64,000 bases of DNA from Skeletonema tropicum (GCA_037178625.1 CM074128.1:248001-312000), one strand, 5' to 3'; counted from the stretch's first letter, positions 43,619-57,300 are shown. Translations and numbers: made by a program. Notes: generated by a model from the sequence alone, not told the origin.

Positions 43619-44489
43619 GTGAAGAGAGGAACAGCAGCTGGAAATTTGTACGGCGGTCTGTCAACACTTTGTGGCGTCACGTGTCACTTTAAGCGTTGTG
43701 AGAAAAATCACTTACAGATCCACTACATATACGTACAAGATTTGGCTGGGAAGAAAGCAATGATCCAGCAAGCTTACAACTTTGTTTGTCAGCAAATTTA
43801 TCGGTCCAGTCTACTGCCAAAGTGATCAGTGTCGAAGTTGATCATCGATAGTGTTGCTATTGTCAGAGATTCGAATTTTTTATGCGCTACTTACTAAAGC
43901 TTGTCACTGGGTTCCTTTTTGTCTTTATTTCCTTCGTGGCTGCTTGACGTAATGACGTGATGACGTGTAATATAACGTTCCGGAGTTTTGCTACCGCCGT
44001 GTCTATCGACATGACCTCCGTTGTCTCGCAGTGTCCACACGCTCCGAGAGACAACTCTCGGTTTCACGTTCTTCTTTAGTTCACTAAGGTTATTTGGATA
44101 TTTCTTACTTCTATCTGTTTCCCACTTCAACTTGACTTGATTGAGTGATGTACAACGCACCCACCCTGCCCAACGTGGCTGGCGATGCCCCTCAGAAAGA
44201 AAACCACAGCAATAAGGCAAAATTGAAAATTTACCAGTGCGTGGACAAAGCAGTCAAATTTGTAAGGGCAAATTTTGGCCAAATTTTACTTGGTAAAATT
44301 TGGCCAAGCGAGGTCAAATTTGGAAAAAATAAATTTGATGCGTGGACACAGTAATGACCAGATACTTACCTTCGCCAATCCCACATTTCCTCTCACCATG
44401 CCCGACACTCAAGTACGAAAAGATCTCATTTTGGTTGTAGATGAATACCGAAAACACAAACGTTTCCTTTTAAAACCTAAATTATTGTG
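43619..44489. other. spacer with an inverted repeat
   Basis: I see no supported gene. TTGGCCAAATTTTAC at 44275-44289 and its exact complement at 44293-44307 form a tight hairpin. Nearby CAAATTT-rich text matches the repeat at 32560-32645. Confidence 0.45.
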
Positions 44490-46528
44490 TTATTCAGAAG
44501 AAGCACCTTTCTCACCACTCATATAAGTCATCAACTCATCCATATCTTCCGGACTCCCCATAAAGCACGGACTACGCTGATGCACTCGCTCAGGTTTCAC
44601 AGACAACAAATTATTCTCCCCATCCGTACTCTTCCCCCCCGCATGTTCCAGAATATACGCCATTGGAGCAGACTTGTACACCAACTGAAGGTTCCCATTC
44701 TTGTGAACTTCTGTATCCGAAGGACAGCAGAAGATACCACCATAGGTGAGTGTTCGATGGACATCCCCCACCATACTCCCAATGTAGCGTTGTGTGTATC
44801 GTTGTCCCGATTCCCCCTTTCCAGTTTTGATTGTTTTCAAGTATTCCTTCAAATTGTCATCCCATCCCTCACTGTACGCTTCATTGCAACTGTAGATATT
44901 CCCCCGTTTGGGAATCTTCATGTTGGGATGAGTCAATACAAATTCATTAATGGTCGGATCCAACGTAAACCCATGTGTCCCCCCTCCCAACGTAAATACC
45001 AAAATAGTCGTCGATGAATACATACAATACCCCGCCGCCAGTAAACTATTCCCCGGTTGTAATACCGCCCGTGCCAACGAGGCTTTATCCTTCATATCGG
45101 GGATTTCACCCCGTGGAAATGCCGCATCGGCATCAAATACACCAAAGACAGTTCCGGTGGGAATGGCCGCGTCGGCATTGCCAGAACCGTCGAGTGGATC
45201 GAAGAATGCTGCGAGACGACGTGTTTTACCCCATTTGGCATCGGCGTAGGCTGCCAATCGTTTTTCTTTCAGTGCTCCACTACTCCCACCACTGCTACTG
45301 CTACTACTACTGCTGTTGCTACTATTCTTTCTCGTACGACTCTTTCTACCACCACCACTCCCCCCAGCACTCCCCTCTTTCCCATACGAATCCAACGCAT
45401 ACGCAATAGTTACACCGGGTTGATGTGCGGCAGGACCTTCCTCTTCACCATTACTATCAATCCCTCCACGAGGTGCCTCAACGACACGTAACCGACCTGT
45501 AAAGCGGAGGGCATTTTGGAGAACATTTTTGGAAATTTGATCAAGACGTTTCATGGAGTTGTCTCGCATGTTGTTGGTGGTGGTGGTGGTGGTGGAGGTT
45601 GCTGTTGGTGTTGTTGTCGTCGTGTCTGAATTCGATACTGAAGAAGAAGAAGAGTGTCGAGAAACAGCTGCAGTAGTTGACAATTTGGCAGTTGTGGAAG
45701 AATGAATAAGATTGGAAATTGTTTTACATGCCATTTGGATGGATAGATGGAGTGATTCCATATCTCGTAGCTGTGTGTGTTTTTTGATTGATATATACAG
45801 AATGTGTTTTTTTGTGGAAGGGAAGTTTGATTTTTGTTTTGATGGATGGATGTTTGATTGACATGATGATGATGGAAATGGTTCAATCAATTCATTGCAA
45901 TAATGATTAGTTGAGATCAAAGATGATAAGTATTAGAATTCATTATACAAGAATGGCATTCCAGCCAATAATAATATACATAATGTCAAATGTTCACATC
46001 CTAATTGCATCAACCAAAACACAACATATTATATATGCATCACACATATTCCACACACATACGTACCTCAGGATAATCCTGTACCTTGGCCTGAAGCCAC
46101 CGTGTCAATGTAATCTTTGGCTGTGCACTACTACCACTTCCACTACCGGCACCACTACCACTTGGCGTTCCATATCCATAATTTTGTGCGGCAATTTCCA
46201 TTTCCTCCGAGGTATATTGGTTTGGTAATTGCGATGTTGTTGTTGTTGATTCGAAGACTACTCCATTGGTGGAGGTGCCAGTGGGTGTGGTGGGACTGTA
46301 GTAGAGTTCATCGACTGTGGAGAATAGTGGACGACCAATGGTGTTGATGTTGTTGGATGACTGTTGTCTACTGTGAGGAGTGTCAGCTGGAGGTGTCCAT
46401 GCAGTTACTGCACAGAAAATGTTGGATGTTACAACACATGATAATAAGATGACGGCGGCTTGATGGTAGAAGGAGAGCAGTCGTCGTGATGAGCTGCAGC
46501 TCTTGTTATTGCCACATGGTTGCACCAT
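44490..46528 (-). CDS. FBP: plastid-type fructose-1,6-bisphosphatase
   Basis: Splits fructose 1,6-bisphosphate to fructose 6-phosphate in the Calvin cycle or in sugar synthesis. Exon 1 is 46067-46528 and exon 2 is 44490-45770; the 296 bp intron has GT-AG ends. About 580 residues. The first 44 form a hydrophobic signal peptide ending VTA-W, a diatom plastid motif. TLTRWL and, across the junction, LHLSIQMACKTI are the family's N-terminal helix. DPLDG (about residue 345) is the metal site, with a Gly where most family members have Ser (DPLDGSGN). GRYTQRYIGSMV-like text, YGGIF and AHQR-type HQRSPC complete the active region. Two low-complexity inserts (Ser/Thr/Asn and Gly/Ser) make it longer than the usual 340-410. 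A truncated copy of its end lies at 16243-16349. It is divergent from the hydrolase gene 285 bp away. Confidence 0.93.
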
Positions 46529-46813
46529 GGTAATGCTCTAGAGAGAGATAGTGGACGACGCATCAACTTCCACTGCTTCCAACTATGCATCCGAATCTCG
46601 ACCCCATGGTATTTGGCGATAAACAGCGAGCGATCCAAAGTCACATCATCTCGTCACATCGAAGGAAATTTGCTCCTATCATCATTGAAGCATCAATTGG
46701 AGTCATCCTACGCCGAGACGGCAGGACCAAACAGCGTTGCAGTCGGAACGGAACCACGGAAGAGGGTCGCCTAATAGCATAGAGGTAGACAAGTCGAAGC
46801 GCAGCATGAAACG
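46529..46813. promoter_or_regulatory. divergent promoter region
   Basis: The 285 bases between the start codons of the bisphosphatase (minus) and the hydrolase (plus) must hold both 5' leaders and promoters. No individual box is identified. Confidence 0.5.
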
Positions 46814-48490
46814 ATGATGATGTCATCGTTCTTCAACACCCTAAAGCTACTGATATTATCACCACTCATCATCCACGCATCTGCAATAGCACAAGAATGG
46901 ACACAATGGAGCTGTGACGAACTAACTCCCAACCTTTGCGATTTGCAAGTCGAATCGGGAAGTGTGGTGATTCGTTCGATTCCTGTTCATTATTGGCGGT
47001 ACACTCGAGCCAACAATAGCATCAAAGATGGTGATGATAATGAAAGTCATGCACAGTCTGCGAATGAACCACCAAATCAAAGCAATAGCAGCAGCAGTAT
47101 CAAACACTCGATAATTGCACTTCACGGAGGACCAGGATGGCCACATTCCTACCTCCTACCATTAAAACAATTGGCATGTCGAGGTGACACTGCCGAAGTT
47201 ATTTTTTACGATCAGGCGGGATGTGGTCGATCCGTTCCTTCTTCTATGAAGAATAATGAATCGATGGCTTCATCAAATAGTACTACTACAACAACAACAG
47301 AAACAACAGCCAATACTACAATAATGTCAGTCAGAGATGAGTATCCACACTTGCTAGATCCAACCTACTATTCGGAAATCGAATTACCAACACTGATTGA
47401 TCATTGGAAGTTACAACGATATCATATCTTGGGTCATAGCTGGGGTACCATCCTCGCTCAGCTGTTTGTACTCAATTATATCAATAATCAAAAGGATGGA
47501 GCAACAAGAAACACACATCAAGAAGTTGATGATGACAAAGATGGATTACAATCACTCATCCTATCCGGACCAATCTCCAACGCAAACGACTACATCACCG
47601 CCCAATGGGATGCAACCGATACCAACAATTTAGCAAGTTTACCACCCTTCGTCCAACATCGGATACACACACTCGAACACCAAAAAGCATATACATCATC
47701 TGAATATAAGGCGATTGAATCGGTATTATCGACATTCTTTACGGTAAGGACGAATCCACTTCCGGATTGTTTCGTGGAGGCGAGTGAGGGGGTGAACGAG
47801 GAGGTTTATGTTGGTATGCAGGGTGCTTCGGAGTTTACCATTAGGTGAGTTATAATGAAGAGAAACAGAGATAGAGAAGATGTACTTGTTTGCTTGATTG
47901 ACTTGTGTCAATCTATGAACATCTATGTTCTGTATGTTGCTAATCACAACTTACTTATTATTTTCAATGCATTCATCCTCTTTACTATTGCCAATGTACC
48001 ACATATATATAGTGGAGTCCTCGGCGATTTAAATCTAACCCCACGACTACACGAACTAACCATCCCAATACTCCTCACCCACGGTAAATTCGACACCATG
48101 CGACCCTCCACCGTCAAGGCAATACAGAAACACCTTCCAATGTCGGAACGTGTCATGTTTCCCCATTCGGGACATGTGAGTATGATTGATGATGCGGGGT
48201 TGATGAATGACGTTGTGGCGAGTTTTATTCATCGGGTGGAGGTGGGTGATGAGATTGGTGGTGGTGGTGGTGGTGGGGATGAAGTAGAAGGAGAAGAAGC
48301 GAAAGCTACAGTAGCAGCGACAGTGGTAGGAGTTGATGGTACTATGAAGAAGGAAAGTGTGACAGAGAGTACTTCATTTCATTATTCTTGGACTTGGATC
48401 AAAGTTGTTACAGCATTCGTAGCTGGATATTTGATTGGGCAATTGAAGATTGGTAGGAGAAGGAATGGAGATGGATACACTAGTGTATAA
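46814..48490 (+). CDS. alpha/beta-hydrolase, proline iminopeptidase type (S33)
   Basis: Likely removes N-terminal Pro or other small residues from peptides. Exon 1 is 46814-47844, the intron 47845-48012 (168 bp, GT-AG), and exon 2 48013-48490; 502 residues. A signal peptide (LLILSPLIIHASAIA) starts the chain. HGGPG (104-108) is the oxyanion-hole motif typical of S33. GHSWG (207-211) gives the catalytic Ser209, and GKFDTMRP the Asp371. HSGH gives the His near 398. FTISGVLGDLNLTPRL across the splice is a family signature and confirms the intron. Insertions rich in Asn/Thr lengthen the cap region. A C-terminal hydrophobic helix (VVTAFVAGYLIGQL) followed by basic residues suggests a membrane anchor in the secretory system, unusual for the family. 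It faces the HMG-box gene end to end, 86 bp apart. Confidence 0.9.
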
Positions 48491-48576
48491 TTGAAGCGAT
48501 AATGTAAGAGTGAACTGTGCAAAATTTACTTTAAAGTTCATAGCTAGCAACATCGAAACATAGAATCACACTTCTC

Positions 48577-49869
48577 TCATGCAAACAACTCAGATCCTTG
48601 AAGGGCCTTCATCAGATCTTCCGCATCGACGGGACACATTATCATGTCTGATCCTTCAGGTGCTGGAGTGATATTGTAACAAGGTGTGATATTATTATAA
48701 CAAGGTGCACGATAACAATCACCCCCAGAAGAAGGTGATGGGGTGCTCCTCTCATTCCACATCTGTTCGCGCATGGCACGAATACCCATCTTTAATTTTT
48801 CCTTTTCCGATTCAATCTGTGCCTTTCTGGTATGTCCATCTACGTAAGAAGAATGCCGACTTCTCTTACTGTGTCTATCCTCATTCTTGGATCTCTTTCT
48901 CTTCATGTAATCGTGCCTTGTGACTGGGTAGAAGGTAAATCCAGACAGTGGATCTAGTTCTTTTCCCTTCTCTTCAGATTGTTGATCCGTCTTGAACGAG
49001 ACAGGCTCTTCTTGTAGTACCTCGTCAAAATCCACACCGAATGTGGTGGGACTGGGCAACTTCTTGGCCTCACATGGAGGGAGGGTAGGAGGAGGAGAAT
49101 AATTGGCCGTCGGGTAGTGAAATATACCCGGTGCTTGTGGAAAATACGACATATTCGGCTGAAACGATGTGCTCATCACGGGAAAGAGCGGGGCAGTACT
49201 CATTCTTCTAGCCATGCTTTGCGCCTTGAACTCAGCCATCTCGCGTTTGTACACTCCCAGCAATCGAGAGGCAACTTTGGCAACAAAGCTCTTCGTCTCT
49301 GGGTCTACCTCAGCCAGTTTGTGCCATCTCTTTGAAATGACACTGGATAACTCAAGGAACCCGATCTTGCCATGAGTTTTGCGATGCTTTCGTTTGGGCT
49401 GGTTTTTGTTGGAACGCTTCCCAGAAGCACTCTTGTACCATTCATCATTTAAGTGGATGAGCTGGTATCTAGATGGCATTTCGTTGTCAATATCTTTGCC
49501 GATACGACGTTTGTCGGCTTGACCTTGACCTTGATTCGCTGCATCATCGTCTGTCGGAGTCTGCAGGATGTATTCTCTCTCTAGTTGGAAGAAGAGGTCT
49601 AATGGTAGTGGATCATCACATTCACATGTTAGAAGTGGAAGTGGTTTGTGAGCATTCAAAATGGTAACAATATGAGCGCACAAATTACATTTGATAATGA
49701 AGCACTCACGGTATGCGGTCAATGGACGCACGGGTTTGCTCAGCTGGGATGGAGATACGGACGACAAACCATTAACAGTACCCTTTGCTAGAAGTCTTTG
49801 CAGGGGAGGTGGCGACATTGGCATTTGCATTGTCATTGGGATGTACATAGGATTATTTTCGGTGAGCAT
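48577..49869 (-). CDS. HMG-box protein
   Basis: A probable chromatin or DNA-bending protein. From ATG 49869, VRPLTAY begins an HMG box whose first helix continues after an intron (49599-49709, 111 bp, GT-AG, splicing to TAYHLFFQLEREYIL). The intron is in frame without a stop, so the unspliced reading is 430 residues and the spliced one 393. A low-complexity insert rich in Gln/Lys separates helix 1 from KIGFLELSSVISKRWHKL and YKREMAEFKAQ (helices 2 and 3). Such long inserts are common in diatom HMG boxes. The second half is Ser/Pro-rich with a bipartite basic patch (KRKRSKNEDRHSKRSRH) that may be a nuclear signal. Targets are unknown. Confidence 0.8.
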   Translation of the reverse strand: MLTENNPMYIPMTMQMPMSPPPLQRLLAKGTVNGLSSVSPSQLSKPVRPLTAYRECFIIKCNLCAHIVTILNAHKPLPLLTCECDDPLPLDLFFQLEREYILQTPTDDDAANQGQGQADKRRIGKDIDNEMPSRYQLIHLNDEWYKSASGKRSNKNQPKRKHRKTHGKIGFLELSSVISKRWHKLAEVDPETKSFVAKVASRLLGVYKREMAEFKAQSMARRMSTAPLFPVMSTSFQPNMSYFPQAPGIFHYPTANYSPPPTLPPCEAKKLPSPTTFGVDFDEVLQEEPVSFKTDQQSEEKGKELDPLSGFTFYPVTRHDYMKRKRSKNEDRHSKRSRHSSYVDGHTRKAQIESEKEKLKMGIRAMREQMWNERSTPSPSSGGDCYRAPCYNNITPCYNITPAPEGSDMIMCPVDAEDLMKALQGSELFA

Positions 49870-51330
49870 GGTTGCTTGAAAGTCTCTTCATGATGTTTGT
49901 GGTTTGTGTGAGATTGTGTGCTGCGGTTCACGTAAATGATGAGGGAGCTGCGTTCGGGACTTCTTGTCGGATTCTCATTGGTAAAGATGAGAAAGTTTGT
50001 CTTTGGTTCGCCATTCGAGAGAAGCTGGCAACAATTTGGCCACCGGTATCTTTTTTGGTATCAATTCCAACGTTGATAGTTCTCGGCTTTAAATGACTCA
50101 GTCTCCTTTTCTCTCATTCGCTTTTGAATTTTCGCACGCCAAAGAAGGTATCGTAAACCCTGGACGATTCGCACTATACAGCAAGACACACCAATTTACA
50201 TAAAGTTCTCGTTTGGGAGTGTGCGGCTGGTCTGAATTGCGAACCATCAGGGACAAGAGAAAGAGCCTACATACATAAATACCTCGATCGAGGGTTTGCT
50301 TCAATAACACCAGAATCTCTCATCATCGCACATGCAAGTATGGTTGTTTTGCTGGGAAGTTTTGCATGAGCAGCCGCTGCAATAATGCTTGTTGCGTAGA
50401 AGCAGGAGAAACTGAATACATATGAAACTAGTTCTCTAGATACAACTGGAGGTTGAGCTAGAACAAGATGGCGTAAATTGGTTGTGATTATGTATGAGTA
50501 GGATACTTATTTATATGAATACGTAAAGTAAAAAGCTTATCTAGTAGATCGGAAACATCATACTTATCGTCGTACTCAGCAAAAGCGTATGAAAATTGCT
50601 ACGGTACTGTGATAAAAGCAGGTGACAGCAGTTTAGCGTAGGCAGGAACAGGAGGGACAATTGCGAAAGACTACTACCTTTCACAAGAGCCAGCGCAAGA
50701 GGCTGACCCAAGTGCTAGAAGACTACTTTCGATTACCTACTTACATCAATAGAGTTGATACTTATTATTATGTTCAGTATTTGTGTAAGGAGAAGTATGG
50801 GAATGCAGGGACGGAATAATCATATATACAATAGAGTGCAAACTGAGTGGATAGAGAACGAAATCTACATACTTAGCACCATGATAATACCTGTAAGATT
50901 GTGTACTCTATTAAGAGGTACAAAAATTCCTCTAAGTTGAATGTTACGTCATCTTTGCATCACAAGTCTGTCCATCCAAGATGAGCTTTGAATTCAAATT
51001 TATGCGTTTTAATTTAGCATTGAATTCAACAAAAATCCCTCTCTCCCACGAAGCTGACCTATGCTGACGTACGCACGAAGTTGCACTTTCTACCGTTGCG
51101 GCGCGTGCTTGCCGTTGCGTTTGAGTGAAGATATTTTGGCGGGAAGAGAGTGTCACTCTGCTACGTGCGTGTTCCAAGGTCCAGCGTCAAGCAGCCAATC
51201 TTTGATTTTCGCCGCTCCGCCGAAATCTTGTGAAGCACGTCGACCGTCAAATTGTTAGCAGTATTGAGAAGCGAGGGGAGCAGCAGGCAACTGTGCAATC
51301 CTCATTAATCTACGATAAATAAATTTTATC
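49870..51330. promoter_or_regulatory. divergent intergenic region
   Basis: About 1.46 kb between the starts of the HMG-box gene (minus) and the carboxylase (plus). No gene is supported. It should contain both promoters, but no specific box is identified. Confidence 0.4.
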
Positions 51331-54300
51331 ATGGGTCAAGTGACTCGCGGTTACGCCGCCGCTGCAACGGCGCTGCTCTTGTTATCTGGGGCGAGCTCTT
51401 TTGGTAAGTACGCGGCGCAGTTTCGGGTCGGCGCGTTTTGGATGTGCTGTCATTGAATAGAACGAAGAGTTGTGTCATGCAAAAAATGAGCGAAAATTTA
51501 GAAGAGAACCAATGCTGCTCTAAAGCGGCGATACTACTATTACTTTTTTGGAGCACAACTGTGTGTGTTCAGTGAGCTACTGGTATGAAAAGCGCATCAC
51601 ATGCACAAGATGTGTCTTGACACGCTTCCTACTGTCGGAAACAGAATGCTTTCATGTCCAATGCGAAAATCTCTCCGTTGCTGAATGAAAGCATATATTT
51701 CCATTGTTAGATAGATAATATCATCACATCAATGATTCCTTTCTCATCATACGGACGATTGGAATTCAAATCTTTCTCTATCAAATTGCGTCAAAATTAC
51801 TCACCATATCTCTTCTTCATTTGCATCTCTCAATTCCATTTCAGCTCCCCAAAAATCATTATATGCTCCCGTCAAAACTGCCACCACCAAGAACAGTGGC
51901 TTCGGAGCTCTGAAATCTGGATTCTTCCAACAGAATCAGGTTGCAAAATCCGTCACAAGCACAGGTCTATCTGCTGCTACCCTTGAAGAAGTTGCCTCTT
52001 CATCAGGAGCTGTCCAAACTGTTGAGGACTACGTGAAGGCAAAGGGAGGAGATCGTGTCATTCGCAAAGTTTTGATTGCTAATAACGGTATGGCTGCCAC
52101 CAAGTCCATCTTGTCCATGAGACAATGGGCTTACATGACGTAAGTTTTTTTGCTGATGATGGAAAAGATTTTTCTTGACACTTTCTTTTTGATGTTGTGA
52201 TGGTTGAAATCGCCATAAAAAAACACTCATCTAACCCAAACTTCATCTTTTTCTGTTCCATTCATTCAGATTTGGTGATGAGCATGCCATCCAATTTGTT
52301 GCCATGGCTACCCCCGAGGATCTGAAAGCCAACGCTGAATTCATCCGTCTTGCCGACTCCTTTGTTGAGGTTCCAGCAGGAAAGAATCTTAACAACTACG
52401 CCAATGTTGAAATTATCACACAGATTGCCAAGGAGCAAGGTGTTGATGCTGTTTGGCCAGGATGGGGACATGCTTCTGAGAACCCCAAGTTGCCCAACAC
52501 TCTTAACGCTCTTGGTATCAAGTTCATTGGACCTACCGGCCCAGTGATGAGTGTTCTTGGTGATAAGATTGCTGCCAACATTTTGGCTCAGACTGCCAAG
52601 GTTCCTAGCATTCCTTGGAGTGGATCTTTCGGGGGACCCGATGATGGTCCTTTGCAGGCCAATTTGAATGCGGAAGGAACTATTCCCGATGAAATCTTTG
52701 AGAAGGGAACAACTCGTACTGTTGAGGAGGCTGTTGAGGCAGCCAGAAGAATTGGATATGAAAATGGTATCATGATTAAGGCTTCTGAGGGAGGTGGAGG
52801 AAAGGGTATCCGTTTCGTAGACAATGAGGATGATTTGCGTAATGCCTACGTCCAGGTTACCAACGAGGTTGTTGGATCACCCATCTTTATCATGCAATTG
52901 TGTAAGAATGCTCGTCACATTGAAGTTCAGATTGTTGGAGATCAGCATGGTAATGCCGTCGCTCTCAATGGACGTGACTGTTCCACCCAACGTCGTTTCC
53001 AGAAAATCTTTGAAGAGGGACCTCCTTCTATCGTGCCGAAGGAAACTTTCCATGAGATGGAACTTGCCGCCCAGCGTCTTACCCAGAACATTGGATACCA
53101 GGGCGCAGGAACTGTGGAGTATTTGTACAATGCCGATACCAACGAGTACTATTTCTTGGAGTTGAACCCCCGTCTCCAGGTTGAGCACCCTGTCACTGAA
53201 GGAATTACCGGAACCAACCTCCCTTCTACTCAGCTTCAAGTTGCCATGGGCATCCCCTTGTACAACATCCCTGCTGTTCGTATGCTGTACGGAAAGGATC
53301 CTGAGGGCACAGATCCTATTGACTTCCTTGAGGAACGATACCTTGATATCGACACACATGTTATCGCCGCTCGTATCACCGCCGAAAACCCCGATGAGGG
53401 ATTCAAACCTACCTCTGGATCAATCGAACGCATCAAGTTCCAATCTACTCCAAATGTTTGGGGATATTTCTCCGTTGGTGCCAATGGTGGTATCCACGAA
53501 TTCGCCGATTCTCAGTTCGGTCACTTGTTCGCCAAGGGACCTGATCGTGAATCCGCCCGTAAGTCTTTGGTGTTGGCATTGAAGGAGATGGAAGTCCGTG
53601 GTGACATTCGTAACTCTGTTGAATATTTGGTGAAGTTGTTGGAGACTGATGATTTCAAGGCGAATAACATCGATACTTCATGGTTGGATGGAATTATCAA
53701 AGAGAAATCTGTCACTGTTGATGTAGCCAACGATGATGTGGTTGTTGGTGCTGCTGTTTTCAAGGCATTCCAACATGTTAAGAGTGTTACCGACGAAGTG
53801 ATGGAATCTTTCCGCAAGGGGCAAGTTTCTACAAGTGATATTCCCGGAATCAATTCTTTTGATGTTGAGGTAGCTTACATGGATATGAAGTACCCCTTCC
53901 ACGTCGAACGTGTTTCTGGCGATGTTTACAAGTTCTCCATTGGAAGCAATGAGCTTGAAATTGAAGTCACCCAGACTGCTGAGGGTGCTTTGTTGGCGAA
54001 GTATGGTGGAGAATCCCACCGTATTTTGGGAATGGATGAACCTCTTGGTTTGCGACTTTCATTGGATGGAAACACCATCCTCATGTGAGTCTTCTTTATA
54101 CTCTGATTCGTCACGGCACTTTTACGATTACACTGTTTCTGACCTTTTTCTTCTACTTGTTCATTATTATTTTTTAGGCCTACCATCTTTGATCCTTCCG
54201 AGCTCGTCTCTGACGTAACTGGTAAGGTCGTGCGCTACCTCCAGGACAATGGCGCCAACGTCGAAAGTGGACAGCCTTACATTGAAGTTGAGGCCATGAA

Positions 54301-57300
54301 GATGATTATCCCCATTAAGGCAACTGAATCTGGAAAGATTACACACAATCTCAGTCCTGGGTCTGTCATTTCTGCTGGTGATCTCCTCGCCTCTCTTGAG
54401 CTCAAGGATCCTTCTAAGGTTAAGAAGATCGGAACTTTCGATGGTGTTCTTGATATTGCTGAGACTGCTGTCGAAATGTCTCCTGCCACTGCAGTCTCCA
54501 ATATTCTTGCTGGCTACAAGCTTGATTCTGAGTCTGTTGTTGCTGCAGCCCTTGATAGCGTGTCCGATGCTGTCGAGGCCGCTGACCTTGTTGTTAGTGC
54601 CATCAACGAGTTCTACCGCGTTGAATCTCAGTTCGATGGTCAGATCGCCGACGACGTTGTCCGTTCTATGACAAAGGCCAACGAGGAGACTCTTGATGTC
54701 GTGATTGCTGAGAATCAAGCTCACCAAAGCCTCAAAAAGCGTTCTCAACTCATCCTTGCCATGATTCGTCAATTGGCTAACTTCCAAGGAAGGTTTGGCA
54801 CAGGAATTCCTGATTCGGTGCTCGAAGCTCTCAATACCTTGTCTGGTTTGAAAGGAAAGGAGTATGGTGAAATCATCCTTGCTGCAGAGGAGACTGTTCG
54901 TGCGTCCAAGGTTCCATCCTTTGAAGTGCGACTTGCCGACCTTCGCAACAAATTGACTGATTCGGAGACTGATTTGATTGAGCTCAGCAAGAGTAGTACG
55001 CTTTCTGCTGGTGTTGATCTCCTCACCAATCTTTTCGACGACGAGGATGAAAGTGTTCAGTCTGCTGCCCTTGAGACTTACATGCGCCGTGTCTACCGCA
55101 CTTACGAGGTGCCTGAATTGAACGTTGAAACCATTGATGGACGTCTCTCATGTAACTTCGCATTTGAATTCTCCGATGTTCCCAGTGCTGACCGTGTCAC
55201 TCGTAATGGCTTCTTCTCCACTATCAAGTCTTCCAGTGATTTTGCCAGTGAACTCCCTGCTGTTATCAGTGCATTCGGATCGAAACTATCTGGAGAAAGC
55301 ACCGCCCAGACCAACGTTATGACTATCAGAATCGCATCTGGTGAAACTACTGCTGAGGAGCTTGAAAGTGCCATGGTTGCCAACAAAGACAAGTTGAACA
55401 TGCTAGGAATCCGCACAGTTACTGTTCTCCAGACTCGTGGACAGAGAGATCCTTACTACTTCTCTTTCCCATCATGTGATGGCTTCAAGGAAGATCCTCT
55501 TCGTCGTGGAATGCGCCCTACCTTCCATCATTTGCTCGAACTTAGTCGTCTCACCGACAACTATTCCCTGGAACGTATTAAGGCTGTTGGTCGCAACGTC
55601 CAGATCTATGTCGGAGCCGAGAAAACTGCAAGGAGAAACGCTGCTCAAGTTGTCTTCGTCCGTGGTATTACTCATACACCAGGTCTCACAACCATGTCTG
55701 GTGCTAGGCGTACTTTGCTTCAAGGCCTTGATGAGTTGGAGCGTGCCCAATCCAACTCCAAGGTCACTTCACAGTCATCTTCCCGTATCTACCTTCATTC
55801 CCTTCCTGAGGTTGAGGGATCTTCTCCCGAAGAAATTGCCAAGGAGTTCGACGGCGTCATCGACGCTTTGAAGAGCCGTTTGGCGAAGCGTTTGTTGAAG
55901 CTTCGTGTGGATGAAATTGAGGCCAAGGTCCGTGTTCAGTCAACTGATGCTGATGGAAACCACATGGTTGTTCCTGTCCGTCTTGTTGCTTCGTCTATGG
56001 GAGGAGAATGGCTCAAGACTTCTGCTTACATTGAACGTCCTGATCCTGTCACTGGAGTCACCCGCGAGTTCTGCGTTATTGGTGAAGATGCTGTCTGCAT
56101 GCTTGATCCTTATGATGGCGCCAATGTTATCCAAACCAAGCGTTCAATCGCTCGTCGTGTTGGATCTACTTATGCTTACGACTTCCTTGGTCTTCTCGAG
56201 GTTGGATTGATCCAAGAGTGGGAAAAGTATATGGGAGATGTGTCTGGAGTATCTATTCCATCCAACCTGTTCGAGGCTCAGGAATTGATTGAAGGAGAGG
56301 ACGGAGAACTTGTCCGTGGCAAGCGTGAAATCGGAACCAACAAGGTTGGTATGGTTGCCTGGGTTGCCAAGATGAAGACTCCTGAATACCCCGAGGGTCG
56401 TGAGGTTGTCTTTATTTCAAATGATGTCACTGTACAGAGTGGATCTTTCGGAGTTGCCGAGGACGAGGTCTTCTACAAAGCATCGAAGTACGCCCGTGAG
56501 AACAAGCTCCCCCGTGTCTACATCGCATGTAACTCTGGAGCCAGAATTGGTCTCGTTGATGATCTCAAACCCAAGTTCAACATCAAATTCATCGATGAAG
56601 CTAGTCCATCCAAGGGATTTGAATACCTCTACCTCACAGATGAAGTTTACAAATCTCTCCCTGAAGGTTCTGTCAACGTCGAGAAGTGTCCTGAGGGATG
56701 GGCCATCAAGGATATTATTGGAACTACCGAGGGTATTGGTGTTGAGAATCTTCAAGGCAGTGGAAAGATTGCCGGAGAAACTTCCAAGGCTTACGATGAA
56801 ATCTTCACCTTGAGTTATGTCACCGGACGTAGTGTTGGAATTGGTGCCTACCTTGTCCGTCTTGGCCAGCGTATTATTCAAATGAAGCAAGGACCTATGC
56901 TTCTTACTGGTTACGGTGCTTTGAACAAGCTTCTTGGTCGTGAGGTATACAACTCTCAAGACCAACTTGGTGGACCTCAAGTCATGTACCCCAACGGATG
57001 TACTCACGAAGTTGTCGATGATGATCAACAAGGTGTTGCTTCTATTATCCAGTGGCTCAGTTTTGTACCCAAGACAACTGATTCTCCCCCTGCTGTTCGT
57101 GAGTCAGCTGACCCTGTCAACCGTGCTGTCGAATGGAAGCCCACCCCCACTCCCTACGATCCTCGTTTAATGCAATCTGGAACTGATGATGCTCCTGGAT
57201 TCTTCGATAAGGGAAGTTACAAGGAGTACCTCGCTGGATGGGGTAAGAGTGTTGTTATTGGACGTGGTCGTCTTGGTGGTATTCCCATGGGTGCTATCTC

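Noticed and set aside
43556..43825. 89-codon plus-strand frame
   Set aside because: It begins inside the CTACTGG element and runs out of it, so it joins element and host sequence. The host part alone is too short to judge.
49599..49709. A 37-residue Cys-containing insert in the HMG box
   Set aside because: The segment starts GTGAGT and ends TTAG, and its removal restores the HMG helix (TAYHLFFQLERE), so it is an in-frame intron rather than protein.
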